From Dehalococcoidales bacterium (lineage in GTDB: Bacteria; Chloroflexota; Dehalococcoidia; Dehalococcoidales; RBG-16-60-22), in assembly GCA_030628245.1 (NCBI GenBank), contig DAOVRI010000060.1:1-9457 (forward strand): 9,457 bases of DNA. The letters run 5' to 3'. The notes beneath the pieces were generated by a model that saw only the letters and a list, made by a program, of their open reading frames with translations, was not told the origin of the DNA and ran no database searches. Both the position numbers and the translations under genes were made by a program. Positions 1 through 6,365 of the stretch are shown in pieces (the first letter of the stretch is position 1; each line of letters starts with the position of its first letter).

Positions 1-185
1 CCCGATTGGGCGGACGCAAGATACGACCGCTAACGCCGCAGGAAGCCACCAGCCGCGACCGTGCCGAAATTGAGAACCTTAATAAGGGCGGGCCGATTGC
101 CTTGGCTGACTTTACTATCATAAACGAGTCCTCGCTGGGTGACATGAAGAAGGAAGTAGAAAGGATTATCGATAAACTGAGATGA
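1..185 (+). CDS. C-terminal end of a UPF0200 / dephospho-CoA-kinase-like P-loop NTPase (partial)
   Basis: An open frame enters from the left edge (first full codon at base 3) and ends at TGA 183-185, giving about 60 residues. The visible part carries a run of the type R-D-R-x-E-I followed by G-G-P-I-A-L-A-D-F and I-I-N-E-S-S-L, then a charged C-terminal helix. This arrangement (arginine-rich lid, an ALAD strand, an 'IxNExS/TL' turn, final helix) is what I recall for the C-terminus of UPF0200/archaeal dephospho-CoA-kinase-like proteins and related nucleotide kinases. The P-loop itself lies outside the window, so the assignment rests on the tail only. The stop overlaps the start of the dCMP deaminase as ATGA (182-185), which points to translational coupling and fits a nucleotide-related kinase role. 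Another small nucleoside or nucleotide kinase is the main alternative. Confidence 0.55.
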   Translation, partial: RLGGRKIRPLTPQEATSRDRAEIENLNKGGPIALADFTIINESSLGDMKKEVERIIDKLR

Positions 186-667
186 CGGATATACCGAAAA
201 GGCCGGAAAAAGACGAGTATTTCCTGAAAATAGCCTCGGTGGTGGCGGAGCAGTCCACCTGTCGGCGTCATCACATGGGGGCTATAGCCGTGAGAGATAA
301 ACATATCCTGGCCACCGGCTATAACGGGGCGCCCTCCGGGGCCAAGGACTGCCTGGAGCTTGGCTGCCTGCGCGACGAACTGGGCATAGAATCGGGAACG
401 AGGCATGAAATATGCCGCGCCATTCACGCCGAGCAGAACGTGATTATCCAGGCGGGACTTCATGGCGTCAGCCTCGAGGGGAGTACCGTTTACTGTACGC
501 ACACGCCCTGCGTGCTCTGTGCCAAGATGCTGGTTAACGCCAAGATAGCGCGTTTCGTCAGCTTCGGGAAATACAACGACGATACCTTTATCGAGCTTTT
601 CAGGGAAGCCGGTATCCAGGTCGATATGAAGGACAGGCCGCCGTCGGAAGTAACCTATCTGGACTAG
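182..667 (+). CDS. dCMP deaminase (ComEB-type, zinc-dependent)
   Basis: This 161-residue protein belongs to the cytidine/deoxycytidylate deaminase family. It should convert dCMP to dUMP in the cytoplasm, feeding thymidylate synthesis. The zinc site is complete: HAE at residues 82-84 (H82 ligand, E84 the expected proton shuttle) and PCxxC at 109-113 (C110 and C113 ligands). An early segment with cysteine and histidines (C27, H30, H31) before MGAIAV and the ATGYNGAPSG stretch at 44-53 are typical of the dCMP branch rather than cytidine or tRNA deaminases. Length matches the ComEB/dCMP deaminase group. The ATG at 182 overlaps the upstream stop codon, so coupling explains the lack of a strong ribosome binding site. 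The stop (TAG 665-667) interlocks with the stop of the convergent transketolase gene. Substrate is inferred from family; whether it is allosterically regulated by dCTP/dTTP cannot be read here. Confidence 0.9.
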   Translation: MTDIPKRPEKDEYFLKIASVVAEQSTCRRHHMGAIAVRDKHILATGYNGAPSGAKDCLELGCLRDELGIESGTRHEICRAIHAEQNVIIQAGLHGVSLEGSTVYCTHTPCVLCAKMLVNAKIARFVSFGKYNDDTFIELFREAGIQVDMKDRPPSEVTYLD

Positions 668-1605
668 CGTTTTCTCTTTATTACCTCACGGACGGCCCCG
701 ACGATATCTTTAGCGGTCAGTCTGTACCTTTCCAGCAGTTCATTCGGCTTGCCGGACATGCCGAAGACATCCTTGACGGCGACGAACTCCATCGGAACCG
801 GATTGTGTTTGGCGATAATCCGCGCCACCGTGCTGCCCAGTCCGCCGTGCTCCTGGTGTTCCTCGGCGGTGACAATTGCCCCCGTCTCCTCGGCGGCCTT
901 AACGATGGCCGTTTCATCTATGGGCTTGAGGGTGGGCATGTTCAGCACCCGGCAGTCGATGCCTTCCTTGGCCAGTTCGGCGGCGGCCTCCAGTGCCTGC
1001 GCTACCATGACGCCGATGGCAATAACTGTAGCGTCTTTGCCCGGTCTCATGGTAACCGCTTTTCCGATTTCAAATCGATAGTCGTCAGAGTTAATATTGG
1101 GGAGCTTGGCGCGAGGTAAGCGGACGTAACAGGGGCCGACGTGGGTGGCTACAGCTTCTATAACACGGGCGGTCTCGATGGCGTCCGCCGGGACGATAAC
1201 GGTCAAGCCGGGCAGGGAACAGGTGAGAGCCAGGTCTTCGAGCGCCTGGTGAGAGGCGCCGTCCTCGCCGACGGTGACGCCACAGTGGGTGCTCACTATT
1301 TTAACGTTAAGCCTGGCCTGCGCTACCGATACGCGAATTTGGTCGAAGCAGCGCCCGGGGGCAAAAACGGCGAAGGTGCTGGCGAAGGGTATCTTGCCCG
1401 AGGCGGCCAGTCCGGAGGCGATACCTATCATGTTCTGCTCGGCGATGCCAACATCGAAGAAACGTTCCGGGAACTCCTGCGCGAAATACTTGGTCATCGT
1501 CGAAGGACGCAGGTCGGCGTCCAGCACGACGATATCCGGGTTCTTTTTACCCAGCTCTACCAGGGTCTTACCGTAGGTATCCCTCAGAGATACTTCCTCG
1601 GCCAC
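664..1605 (-). CDS. tkt: Transketolase, C-terminal subunit (pyrimidine-binding half)
   Basis: A 313-residue half-transketolase. It supplies the pyrimidine-binding domain (about residues 5-170) and the C-terminal transketolase domain (about 190-305). The catalytic glutamate that activates thiamine diphosphate is visible in DVGIAEQNMIG (E56). It is followed by the FAPGRCFDQIR segment (81-91) and the H-C-G-V-T-V-G-E-D-G stretch (107-116) with H119, all standard in this half. It should pair with the N-terminal subunit encoded immediately upstream to transfer two-carbon ketol units in the non-oxidative pentose phosphate pathway. The start is a GTG at 1605, two bases after the TAA of the N-subunit, with a GAAGGAG ribosome site about 11 bases upstream inside the N-subunit gene. 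The pair is surely one operon. A DXS-like or pyruvate dehydrogenase E1-beta identity is less likely because the partner is a transketolase N-half. Confidence 0.93.
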   Translation of the reverse strand: MAEEVSLRDTYGKTLVELGKKNPDIVVLDADLRPSTMTKYFAQEFPERFFDVGIAEQNMIGIASGLAASGKIPFASTFAVFAPGRCFDQIRVSVAQARLNVKIVSTHCGVTVGEDGASHQALEDLALTCSLPGLTVIVPADAIETARVIEAVATHVGPCYVRLPRAKLPNINSDDYRFEIGKAVTMRPGKDATVIAIGVMVAQALEAAAELAKEGIDCRVLNMPTLKPIDETAIVKAAEETGAIVTAEEHQEHGGLGSTVARIIAKHNPVPMEFVAVKDVFGMSGKPNELLERYRLTAKDIVGAVREVIKRKR

Positions 1606-1607
1606 GA

Positions 1608-2486
1608 TTACGCAAGCTCCTTCAGGGCTGTTTCCAGTTGTTCGGCATCGGGGGCTTTGCCGTGAAAATCGACATTATTCTCCATGAAGCTGACCCCCTT
1701 GCCTTTAACGGTGTGGGCGATGATGACGGCGGGCTGTCCCCTGACTTTTTTCGCCTTCTCTAATGCGTCGAGAAGCTGGGTCAGGTCGTGGCCGTCAACA
1801 TCGGTAACGTGCCACCCGAAGGCCGCCCACTTCTCGTTGAGGGGTTCCAGGCTCATGATATCGCGGTTGCGACCGCTCAGTTGCAGGCCGTTGTTATCCA
1901 CGATGGCCGTCAGGTTGTCCACCTTGAACTGGGCGGCGGCCATGGCGGCTTCCCAGACCTGCCCCTCGTCGCACTCGCCGTCGCTGAGCAGGGCATAGAC
2001 GCGGTAGTTTTGAGCATTCAGCCGACCCGCCAGAGCCACGCCGATGGCGAAGGACAGCCCCTGCCCCAGGCTCCCCGATGACATTTCCACGCCGGGGGTA
2101 GCGGTGCGGTCGGCGTGTCCCTGCAAGCGACTGTCAATCTGCCGCAGGGTGGACAGTTCGCTCATGGGGAAGTAGCCGCACTCGGCTAAAACAGAATAGA
2201 GCAGGGGGGCGGCGTGCCCTTTACTGAGGATGAACCTGTCCCTGTTTTTCCATTGAGGGTCGGACGGTTTGTGCCGTAAGACCTTCCAGAAAAGTGCCGT
2301 AGCGATTTCCACGGCGGATAGCGAACCGCCGGGATGGCCGCTGTCGGCCTTGGCTATCATCGTAACGATGTGCCGGCGCAGTCTTATGGCGACACTTTTG
2401 AGGTCCTCATTTGAAGCAAAAACCTCGGTTTTGACATTATCAGCCGAGGTTCCCGATGATGCATTGTTGGAATCAGACGGTGTCAT
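1608..2486 (-). CDS. tkt: Transketolase, N-terminal subunit (diphosphate-binding half)
   Basis: A 292-residue half-transketolase holding the thiamine-diphosphate/metal-binding domain. Counting from the ATG at 2486, visible landmarks are GHPGGSLS (about 50-57), KGHAAPLLYSVL (89-100), GHADRTATPGVEMSSGSLGQG (starting near 123) and the cofactor motif S-D-G-E (168-171) ending in N-N (198-199). The family consensus for the last is GDGE; here the first glycine is serine, while the metal-binding aspartate and the asparagine are kept. The first 25 or so residues are polar, Ser/Asn/Thr-rich and probably disordered. A GTG directly precedes the ATG (2489); I prefer the ATG because the AGGGA ribosome site then sits 7 bases away rather than 4. 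It is the first gene of the two-gene transketolase operon. A TATAAT (2504-2499, minus strand) lies upstream but too close to the start and without a good -35. Confidence 0.93.
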   Translation of the reverse strand: MTPSDSNNASSGTSADNVKTEVFASNEDLKSVAIRLRRHIVTMIAKADSGHPGGSLSAVEIATALFWKVLRHKPSDPQWKNRDRFILSKGHAAPLLYSVLAECGYFPMSELSTLRQIDSRLQGHADRTATPGVEMSSGSLGQGLSFAIGVALAGRLNAQNYRVYALLSDGECDEGQVWEAAMAAAQFKVDNLTAIVDNNGLQLSGRNRDIMSLEPLNEKWAAFGWHVTDVDGHDLTQLLDALEKAKKVRGQPAVIIAHTVKGKGVSFMENNVDFHGKAPDAEQLETALKELA

Positions 2487-2489
2487 CAC

Positions 2490-2591
2490 TGCGTCCCTAT
2501 TATACTATAACGGAAAACGCCAAGTCTATATTTATAATTGATTTTTACGACTGAATATGCTTAAATTAACAGGATGGAAAGGGGAAAATAG
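2490..2591. promoter_or_regulatory. Divergent intergenic spacer between transketolase and L25 with a possible plus-strand promoter
   Basis: This AT-rich 102-base spacer must hold the start signals for both outward-facing operons. For the plus strand, TTGATT (2538-2543) lies 17 bases before TTAAAT (2561-2566), which would start transcription near 2573, just ahead of the GGAAAGGGG ribosome site of L25. For the minus strand a perfect TATAAT (2504-2499) exists, but I find no matching -35 at 16-18 bases, and it would leave a leader of only a few bases. The plus-strand call is tentative and the minus-strand promoter is unresolved. Confidence 0.35.
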
Positions 2592-3293
2592 ATGGAAGAA
2601 CTGAAATTGAATGCCGCCAGGAGAGATGTGCTCGGGAAGAGAAACCGGTTTTTGCGCCGGCAGGGAATCACTCCGGCGCATCTCTTCGGGCATAGTATCG
2701 AATCACAGGCCCTGCAGTGTGACACTGTCGAGCTTAAGAAAGTTGTGTCTCACGCCGGGGAGACCCGTCTCATCAGCCTGAAAATCGAAGGAGAGAAGCA
2801 GCCGAAAAGCGTCTTCGTCCGCGAAATTCAGCGGGATGCCCTGGGTAAGCAGCTGCTGCATGTCGATTTTTACCAGGTAAGAATGGAAAAAAAGATGCAG
2901 GTGGCTGTGCCCCTCGTCCTGGTGGGCGAAGCACCGGCGATGAAAGGGAAAGGGCGCATGCTGGCCCATGGTATTACCGAGCTGAGTATCGAATGTCTGC
3001 CGGAAAAAGTGCCGCCGCAGATAGAAGTGGATATAAGCATACTGGAAGAACTGGAGCAGGGTATTCACGTCAAGGATGTAATCCTCGACCCGGATATTAC
3101 CGTTCATGCCGACCTGGAGCAGCTGATAGTCAAGGTTGCCGAAGTCCAGTTCAGGGTGGAGGAAGAGGAAGTGGTAGCCGAGGAAGAGGAAGTAGAAGGG
3201 GCTGAAGTAGAGGCTGAGGGCGAAGCTGGTGCCAGGGCTGAAGGAGCACCGGAAAAGCCTGCGGCCGAAGCGGCACCGGAAAGTCAGGGATAG
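2592..3293 (+). CDS. rplY: 50S ribosomal protein L25, Ctc/TL5 long form
   Basis: A 233-residue protein of the general-stress Ctc form of L25, which binds 5S rRNA in the large ribosomal subunit. The N-terminal L25 domain (about 1-95) opens with LNAARRDVLGKRNRFLRRQG and closes with the family signature VREIQRDALGKQLLHVDFYQ (75-94). A second beta domain of the TL5 type follows (about 97-185), including the P-E-K-V-P-P-Q-I-E-V-D segment. The last 45 residues are a low-complexity acidic Glu/Ala/Pro tail that is likely disordered. The ATG at 2592 has a GGAAAGGGG site about 7 bases upstream. The amidohydrolase gene starts roughly 40 bases after the stop with no terminator between, so the genes are probably cotranscribed. 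The identity is firm; the tail length is variable in this family. Confidence 0.95.
   Translation: MEELKLNAARRDVLGKRNRFLRRQGITPAHLFGHSIESQALQCDTVELKKVVSHAGETRLISLKIEGEKQPKSVFVREIQRDALGKQLLHVDFYQVRMEKKMQVAVPLVLVGEAPAMKGKGRMLAHGITELSIECLPEKVPPQIEVDISILEELEQGIHVKDVILDPDITVHADLEQLIVKVAEVQFRVEEEEVVAEEEEVEGAEVEAEGEAGARAEGAPEKPAAEAAPESQG
3159..3193 (+). repeat. In-frame 21-base tandem repeat in the L25 acidic tail
   Basis: The 14-mer GAGGAAGAGGAAGT occurs at 3159-3172 and again, identically, at 3180-3193. The offset is 21 bases, so each copy encodes one unit of the acidic tail (four glutamates followed by valine). This is a purine-rich coding microrepeat and does not look like a regulatory element. 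Confidence 0.7.
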
Positions 3294-3331
3294 TCTGTAC
3301 TGGCTGCCTATAGCCGCCGGCTTGTGGTTTG

Positions 3332-4174
3332 ATGATGATTATTGATTTCCACACGCATGTGCTGCCGCCACGGATAAAAGAAAACCGCAGCCGTTATGTG
3401 GATATCGACTCCGCTTTCGCCCAGATATACTCCGGCGAAAAGGTTAAAATTGCCACCGCCGAAGACCTCATCGAAAGTATGGACCGGGATGGGGTGGATG
3501 TTTCGGTCATCGTCAATTACGGCTGGAGCACGCACGAGCTGTGTGTGGAAAACAACGACTACATCCTGGAGTCGATTACCCGTTACCCCAGGCGTTTAAT
3601 CGGTTTCTGTGCCGTTTCATCATACGTTGATGACGTCTCCCTCGATGAAATAGAGCGCTGCGTTCGGGCGGGTGCCAGGGGAGTCGGCGAACTACGCCCC
3701 GACACGCAGTCGGCCGACTTCACCCGTAAAGAGGCCATGGAGCCTTTTGTCGGCCTGCTGCGGGAACACCGGCTGATTCTGCTAACCCATGCCTCCGAGC
3801 CGGTAGGGCATATCTATCCCGGCAAGGGGGCGGCTACACCGGAATTATTATACAAGTTCATCGTTAACTTCCCCGGTCTGCCCGTAGTCTGTGCCCACTG
3901 GGGAGGCGGTCTGCCTTTTTATGCCCTTATGCCGGAGGTACGGCAGGCGCTGGAAGATGTATATTTCGATACCGCTGTATCGCCTTTCCTTTATCGACCC
4001 GAAATATACCGGCACGTAACTCAGCTTGTCGGCGCGGACAGGGTGCTTTTCGGCACTGATTATCCCGTATTACCGGCGAGTCGGCTGCTCGATGAAATCG
4101 ATTCCGCAGGCCTGCAGGAAGATGAAAAAAACATGATTTTATCCGGTAATGCGCGCCGGTTGCTCGGTATATAG
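3332..4174 (+). CDS. Amidohydrolase family metal-dependent hydrolase (Amidohydro_2, TIM barrel)
   Basis: A protein of about 280 residues with the layout of the amidohydrolase-2 family (COG2159, relatives of ACMSD-type decarboxylases). Counting from the ATG at 3332, the metal and catalytic signature is intact: HTH near the N-terminus (H7 and H9, in IIDFHTH), LLTHASEP (H153), CAHWGGGLPF (H189) and LFGTDYP (D243). It ends in the usual N-A-R-R-L-L-G-I closing helix. G-A-R-G-V-G-E-L-R-P (about 114-123) is another family block. The substrate cannot be read from the sequence; relatives hydrolyse or decarboxylate small carboxylated rings and amides. Three in-frame starts are stacked (TTG 3329, ATG 3332, ATG 3335) with no convincing ribosome site, so the exact start is uncertain by one or two codons. 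It sits between L25 and ThpR in what looks like one transcript. Confidence 0.88.
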   Translation: MMIIDFHTHVLPPRIKENRSRYVDIDSAFAQIYSGEKVKIATAEDLIESMDRDGVDVSVIVNYGWSTHELCVENNDYILESITRYPRRLIGFCAVSSYVDDVSLDEIERCVRAGARGVGELRPDTQSADFTRKEAMEPFVGLLREHRLILLTHASEPVGHIYPGKGAATPELLYKFIVNFPGLPVVCAHWGGGLPFYALMPEVRQALEDVYFDTAVSPFLYRPEIYRHVTQLVGADRVLFGTDYPVLPASRLLDEIDSAGLQEDEKNMILSGNARRLLGI

Positions 4175-4182
4175 TCAGGACT

Positions 4183-4761
4183 ATGGAACAGATACGCTCG
4201 TTTATCGCCATCGAACTCTCCGGGGAGGTAAAGCAGGCGCTCACCCGGCTTCAGGACAGGCTGAAATCAGGGAGTCGGACGCCGGTAAGGTGGGTTGACT
4301 CGAACAGTATTCACCTGACGCTCAAGTTCCTCGGCGATATCGATGTAAACATGACCGGTAAAATAACCGAGGTCATGGAAGAGGCTGCAAGCGGTACGCA
4401 CCCATTTCACCTTGAGATAAGCGGACTTGGTGTTTTCCCCAACCCGAGGCGTGTCCAGGTGGTCTGGGTGGGACTGACTGGAGAGGTCGAAAGGCTTGGC
4501 CAGCTTCAAAAACGCATCGAGGCTGGTCTTACCCCCCTGGGATTTGCGGCGGAGTCGCGCTCTTTCACGCCCCATCTCACCCTGGCTCGTGTCCGCGACC
4601 GGGCCACGCCTTACGAACGGCAGGACCTCGGCCGACTTATCGAAGGCACGCGCTTTGAGTCTGGCTCCAGCCTGAAAGCGGACACCGTTCACCTGATGAA
4701 GAGCCAGCTGACCAGGGAAGGCCCTGTTTACACCCGGTTAAGCTCGGTAGTGTTGAAATAG
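4183..4761 (+). CDS. thpR: RNA 2',3'-cyclic phosphodiesterase (2H family, formerly '2'-5' RNA ligase')
   Basis: A 192-residue member of the 2H phosphoesterase family. Both catalytic HxTx motifs are present: HLTL at 44-47 (within IHLTLKFLGD) and HLTL at 131-134 (within FTPHLTLARV). The N-terminus R-S-F-I-A-I-E-L and the F-P-N-P-R-R-V-Q-V-V-W-V-G block (85-97) are typical of ThpR. Such enzymes open 2',3'-cyclic phosphates on RNA to 2'-phosphates and can join tRNA halves in vitro; the physiological substrate is not settled. The ATG lies 8 bases after the amidohydrolase stop. An AGGA precedes it by only two bases, too close for normal use, so translation probably relies on coupling. No intrinsic terminator is visible after its stop. 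Confidence 0.93.
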   Translation: MEQIRSFIAIELSGEVKQALTRLQDRLKSGSRTPVRWVDSNSIHLTLKFLGDIDVNMTGKITEVMEEAASGTHPFHLEISGLGVFPNPRRVQVVWVGLTGEVERLGQLQKRIEAGLTPLGFAAESRSFTPHLTLARVRDRATPYERQDLGRLIEGTRFESGSSLKADTVHLMKSQLTREGPVYTRLSSVVLK

Positions 4762-4893
4762 ACGCCGGAACCCCACTCAGACACCAAAATCTTTACTAAA
4801 TATTTATGCGTTGGCGATTGAAATTAACATCTTGTTTAGCTTCCACCTTTTACAATAAACACAGTAAAAGAGCAAAGTGCCAGGAGGCGTAAT
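4762..4893 (+). promoter_or_regulatory. AT-rich spacer before the response regulator; promoter not clearly resolved
   Basis: The 132 bases between thpR and the response regulator contain TACAAT (4851-4856) as a possible -10, but the nearest -35-like box, TTGTTT (4832-4837), is only 14 bases away. Pairing TTGTTT with ATAAAC (4855-4860) gives 17 bases but a poor -10. A perfect 10-base palindrome, TAAATATTTA, sits at 4797-4806. The ribosome site AGGAGG (4882-4887), 6 bases before the ATG, is strong. An independent promoter is plausible but not proven. Confidence 0.3.
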
Positions 4894-5916
4894 ATGACTA
4901 TTCCGAAAGAAAGCATACTGCTGGTTGATGACGAGGAAGCTATCAGGTGTATCCTGACCAAAGGCCTGGAGATGCGCGGCTATGCCTGTGATGAAGCTGA
5001 GAATGGCGAGCAGGCTCTAGCGAAGTTAAAAATCAATCCTTCCGACCTTGTCATTCTGGATATAAATATGCCCGGCAGGCTCGGCAGCGAGGTATTGCCG
5101 GATATCACGTCGCGTTTCCCGGAAACGGCTGTCATCATGGCCAGCGGCGTGACCGATAATACAGTAATTGCACAGTGTATCAAAGACGGCGCGCAGGACT
5201 ATATCAGCAAGCCGTTTAGATTCGAGCAGGTCCTGCAGAGTGTCAATGGAACTCTGGATAAGCGCCGGGTAGCGCTTGAAATACAGCGTTATTTTCAGGA
5301 TATGGGGAAGAAATCCGGTAATGAGTTAGAACCCAGGAAGCTCTTCCTCGGCGCTATCGAGACCCTCGTCAATACCTTGGAGGCCTGTGACAACTATACC
5401 AGAGGTCATTCTCAGGGGGTGGCCGAAATTACTGCGGATATAGGCAAGCAGATGAAACTCTCTCCGCAGGAACTGGAAGACCTGCACTGGGCGGCTCTGC
5501 TCCATGACGTCGGTAAAATAGCGGTAGACCCTGATATCCTCAACAAACCCAGTGAGCTGACGTCCAGCGAGTACCGGCACATCATGACCCATGCCGTTAT
5601 CGGCCCCAACCTCGTCAAGCCGTTCGTCAATGATAGTGTGGTCGAAATTATATCGCACCACCATGACCATTTTGACGGCGGCGGGCTGGACCAGTCAGTC
5701 CGCGGCAAGGGTATCCCTCTGGGGGCCAGGATTGTAGCGGTGGCTGATGCCTACCAGGCTATGACTTCCGACCGTCCTTACCGGAGTGCCCTGTCCACAC
5801 TGGACGCGATAGAGGAAATGCTGTGGTACAGCGGCTCCCAGTTCGACCCCATTGTAGCTAACATACTTATCAATACTATCCGGCAGAAGCAGCTGCAAAA
5901 CAGGTATACAAATTAA
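4894..5916 (+). CDS. Response regulator with HD-GYP-like output domain (RpfG-type architecture)
   Basis: A 340-residue two-domain signalling protein. The receiver domain (about 7-120) has the acidic pair D12/D13, phosphoacceptor D56 in LVILDINMP, S84 and K106 in ISKPF. An alpha-helical linker (120-150) leads to an HD-type phosphohydrolase domain (about 152-335) with H172 in RGHSQGV, the H204-D205 pair in LLHDVGKIAVD, H233, H256-H257 and the VADAYQAMTSDRPYR block (283-297). These are the metal-binding landmarks of HD-GYP domains, which usually degrade cyclic di-GMP. The GYP position itself is altered: where the consensus reads HHExxDGxGYP, this protein reads HHDHFDGGGLD (256-266), so GYP is GLD and the glutamate is aspartate. 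Metal ligands appear kept, but activity and substrate are uncertain. AGGAGG 6 bases upstream fixes the start. No histidine kinase gene is adjacent, and a terminator follows. Confidence 0.9.
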   Translation: MTIPKESILLVDDEEAIRCILTKGLEMRGYACDEAENGEQALAKLKINPSDLVILDINMPGRLGSEVLPDITSRFPETAVIMASGVTDNTVIAQCIKDGAQDYISKPFRFEQVLQSVNGTLDKRRVALEIQRYFQDMGKKSGNELEPRKLFLGAIETLVNTLEACDNYTRGHSQGVAEITADIGKQMKLSPQELEDLHWAALLHDVGKIAVDPDILNKPSELTSSEYRHIMTHAVIGPNLVKPFVNDSVVEIISHHHDHFDGGGLDQSVRGKGIPLGARIVAVADAYQAMTSDRPYRSALSTLDAIEEMLWYSGSQFDPIVANILINTIRQKQLQNRYTN

Positions 5917-5948
5917 CTTTTAGCCGGAAAATAGCCTGAGTTGATTAA

Positions 5949-5988
5949 CATAAAGGGGTGGGGACATTGATTTCCGCCCCTTTTTTAT
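5949..5988 (+). terminator. Rho-independent terminator after the response regulator
   Basis: Bases 5952-5963 (AAAGGGGTGGGG) can pair with 5972-5983 (TTCCGCCCCTTT) in a 12-pair stem that includes three G-T wobbles, closing an 8-base loop at 5964-5971. The stem runs into six T residues (5981-5986). Placement about 35 bases after the response regulator stop and before the next promoter is what an intrinsic terminator should have. Confidence 0.87.
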
Positions 5989-6045
5989 GTTTATGACGGT
6001 GGTAAAATTTTCAATCAAGTATAATCCAAACCTGCTGCAAGCCAC

Positions 6046-6075
6046 TTGTCAACCGCGGTAATTTTGGGGTATACT
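6046..6075 (+). promoter_or_regulatory. Sigma-70-like promoter for the zinc-ribbon gene
   Basis: TTGTCA (6046-6051) and TATACT (6070-6075) each match the consensus at five of six positions, with an 18-base spacer. Transcription would start near 6082, about 35 bases before the ATG at 6116. It lies directly downstream of the terminator, as expected for a new transcription unit. A second TATACT occurs at 6084-6089, 14 bases further on; it lacks its own good -35. Confidence 0.62.
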
Positions 6076-6104
6076 TATGTGGTTATACTATATTTTCGGT
6101 TGGG

Positions 6105-6110
6105 AGGAGG
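6105..6110 (+). promoter_or_regulatory. Ribosome binding site that fixes the zinc-ribbon start
   Basis: AGGAGG is followed by five bases and then ATG 6116. An in-frame ATG at 6077 would add 13 residues, but it lies at the predicted transcription start and has no ribosome site, so 6116 is the real start. Confidence 0.8.
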
Positions 6111-6115
6111 ACCCC

Positions 6116-6334
6116 ATGGAACAGTTTAATTTCCCCAAGTGTCAGAAATGCAATTCCGGCGACCTCGTGCCTCTATCCGATTTTGGCAGTCAGGGGGCAT
6201 CTATCCAGTTTAAAGCCTGGGTTTGTACTAATCCTGATTGCGGTTATAACCTTAAAATCAGGAATGGTGACGTCTATATCAACGAGCCTATCATGAGCGG
6301 CGCGATGCATAACGCCCGCTCCCGACAAGGTTAA
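6116..6334 (+). CDS. Small zinc-ribbon protein of unknown function
   Basis: A 72-residue soluble protein. It has one four-cysteine zinc-ribbon pattern: C9-x2-C12 near the N-terminus (P-K-C-Q-K-C-N) and C37-x4-C42 after a 24-residue loop (V-C-T-N-P-D-C-G-Y). Beta-strand-like segments lie between and after the pairs (I-Q-F-K-A-W-V; L-K-I-R-N-G-D-V-Y-I), and the last 15 residues are polar. No further catalytic domain is attached. Free-standing zinc ribbons of this kind may bind nucleic acid or act as protein adaptors, but nothing in the sequence decides which. It has its own promoter and strong ribosome site and lies 31 bases before comF, which also begins with cysteine-rich zinc-finger elements; read-through into comF is likely. 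I do not recognise a named family. Confidence 0.8.
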   Translation: MEQFNFPKCQKCNSGDLVPLSDFGSQGASIQFKAWVCTNPDCGYNLKIRNGDVYINEPIMSGAMHNARSRQG

Positions 6335-6365
6335 GGGAGTCACCTTTAAAATATAAAATTTGCGG

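Noticed and set aside
1141..1665. A 174-codon plus-strand open frame across the transketolase genes
   Set aside because: It is antisense to well-supported transketolase coding sequence with intact motifs; its translation is Gly/Asp-rich with no recognisable domain and no ribosome site.
2703..3107. A 134-codon minus-strand open frame inside L25
   Set aside because: Antisense shadow of a clear ribosomal protein gene, with no start signals.
4797..4806. Palindrome TAAATATTTA as an operator
   Set aside because: A single short AT-only palindrome in an AT-rich spacer is easily due to chance; no second copy is seen.
6015..6025. TATAAT at 6020-6025 as the zinc-ribbon promoter
   Set aside because: The matching -35 position (5997-6002) reads CGGTGG; the TTGTCA/TATACT pair further down is much better.
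6077..6115. Longer start (ATG 6077) for the zinc-ribbon protein
   Set aside because: It lies at the predicted transcription start, lacks a ribosome site, and the ATG at 6116 has AGGAGG at five bases.
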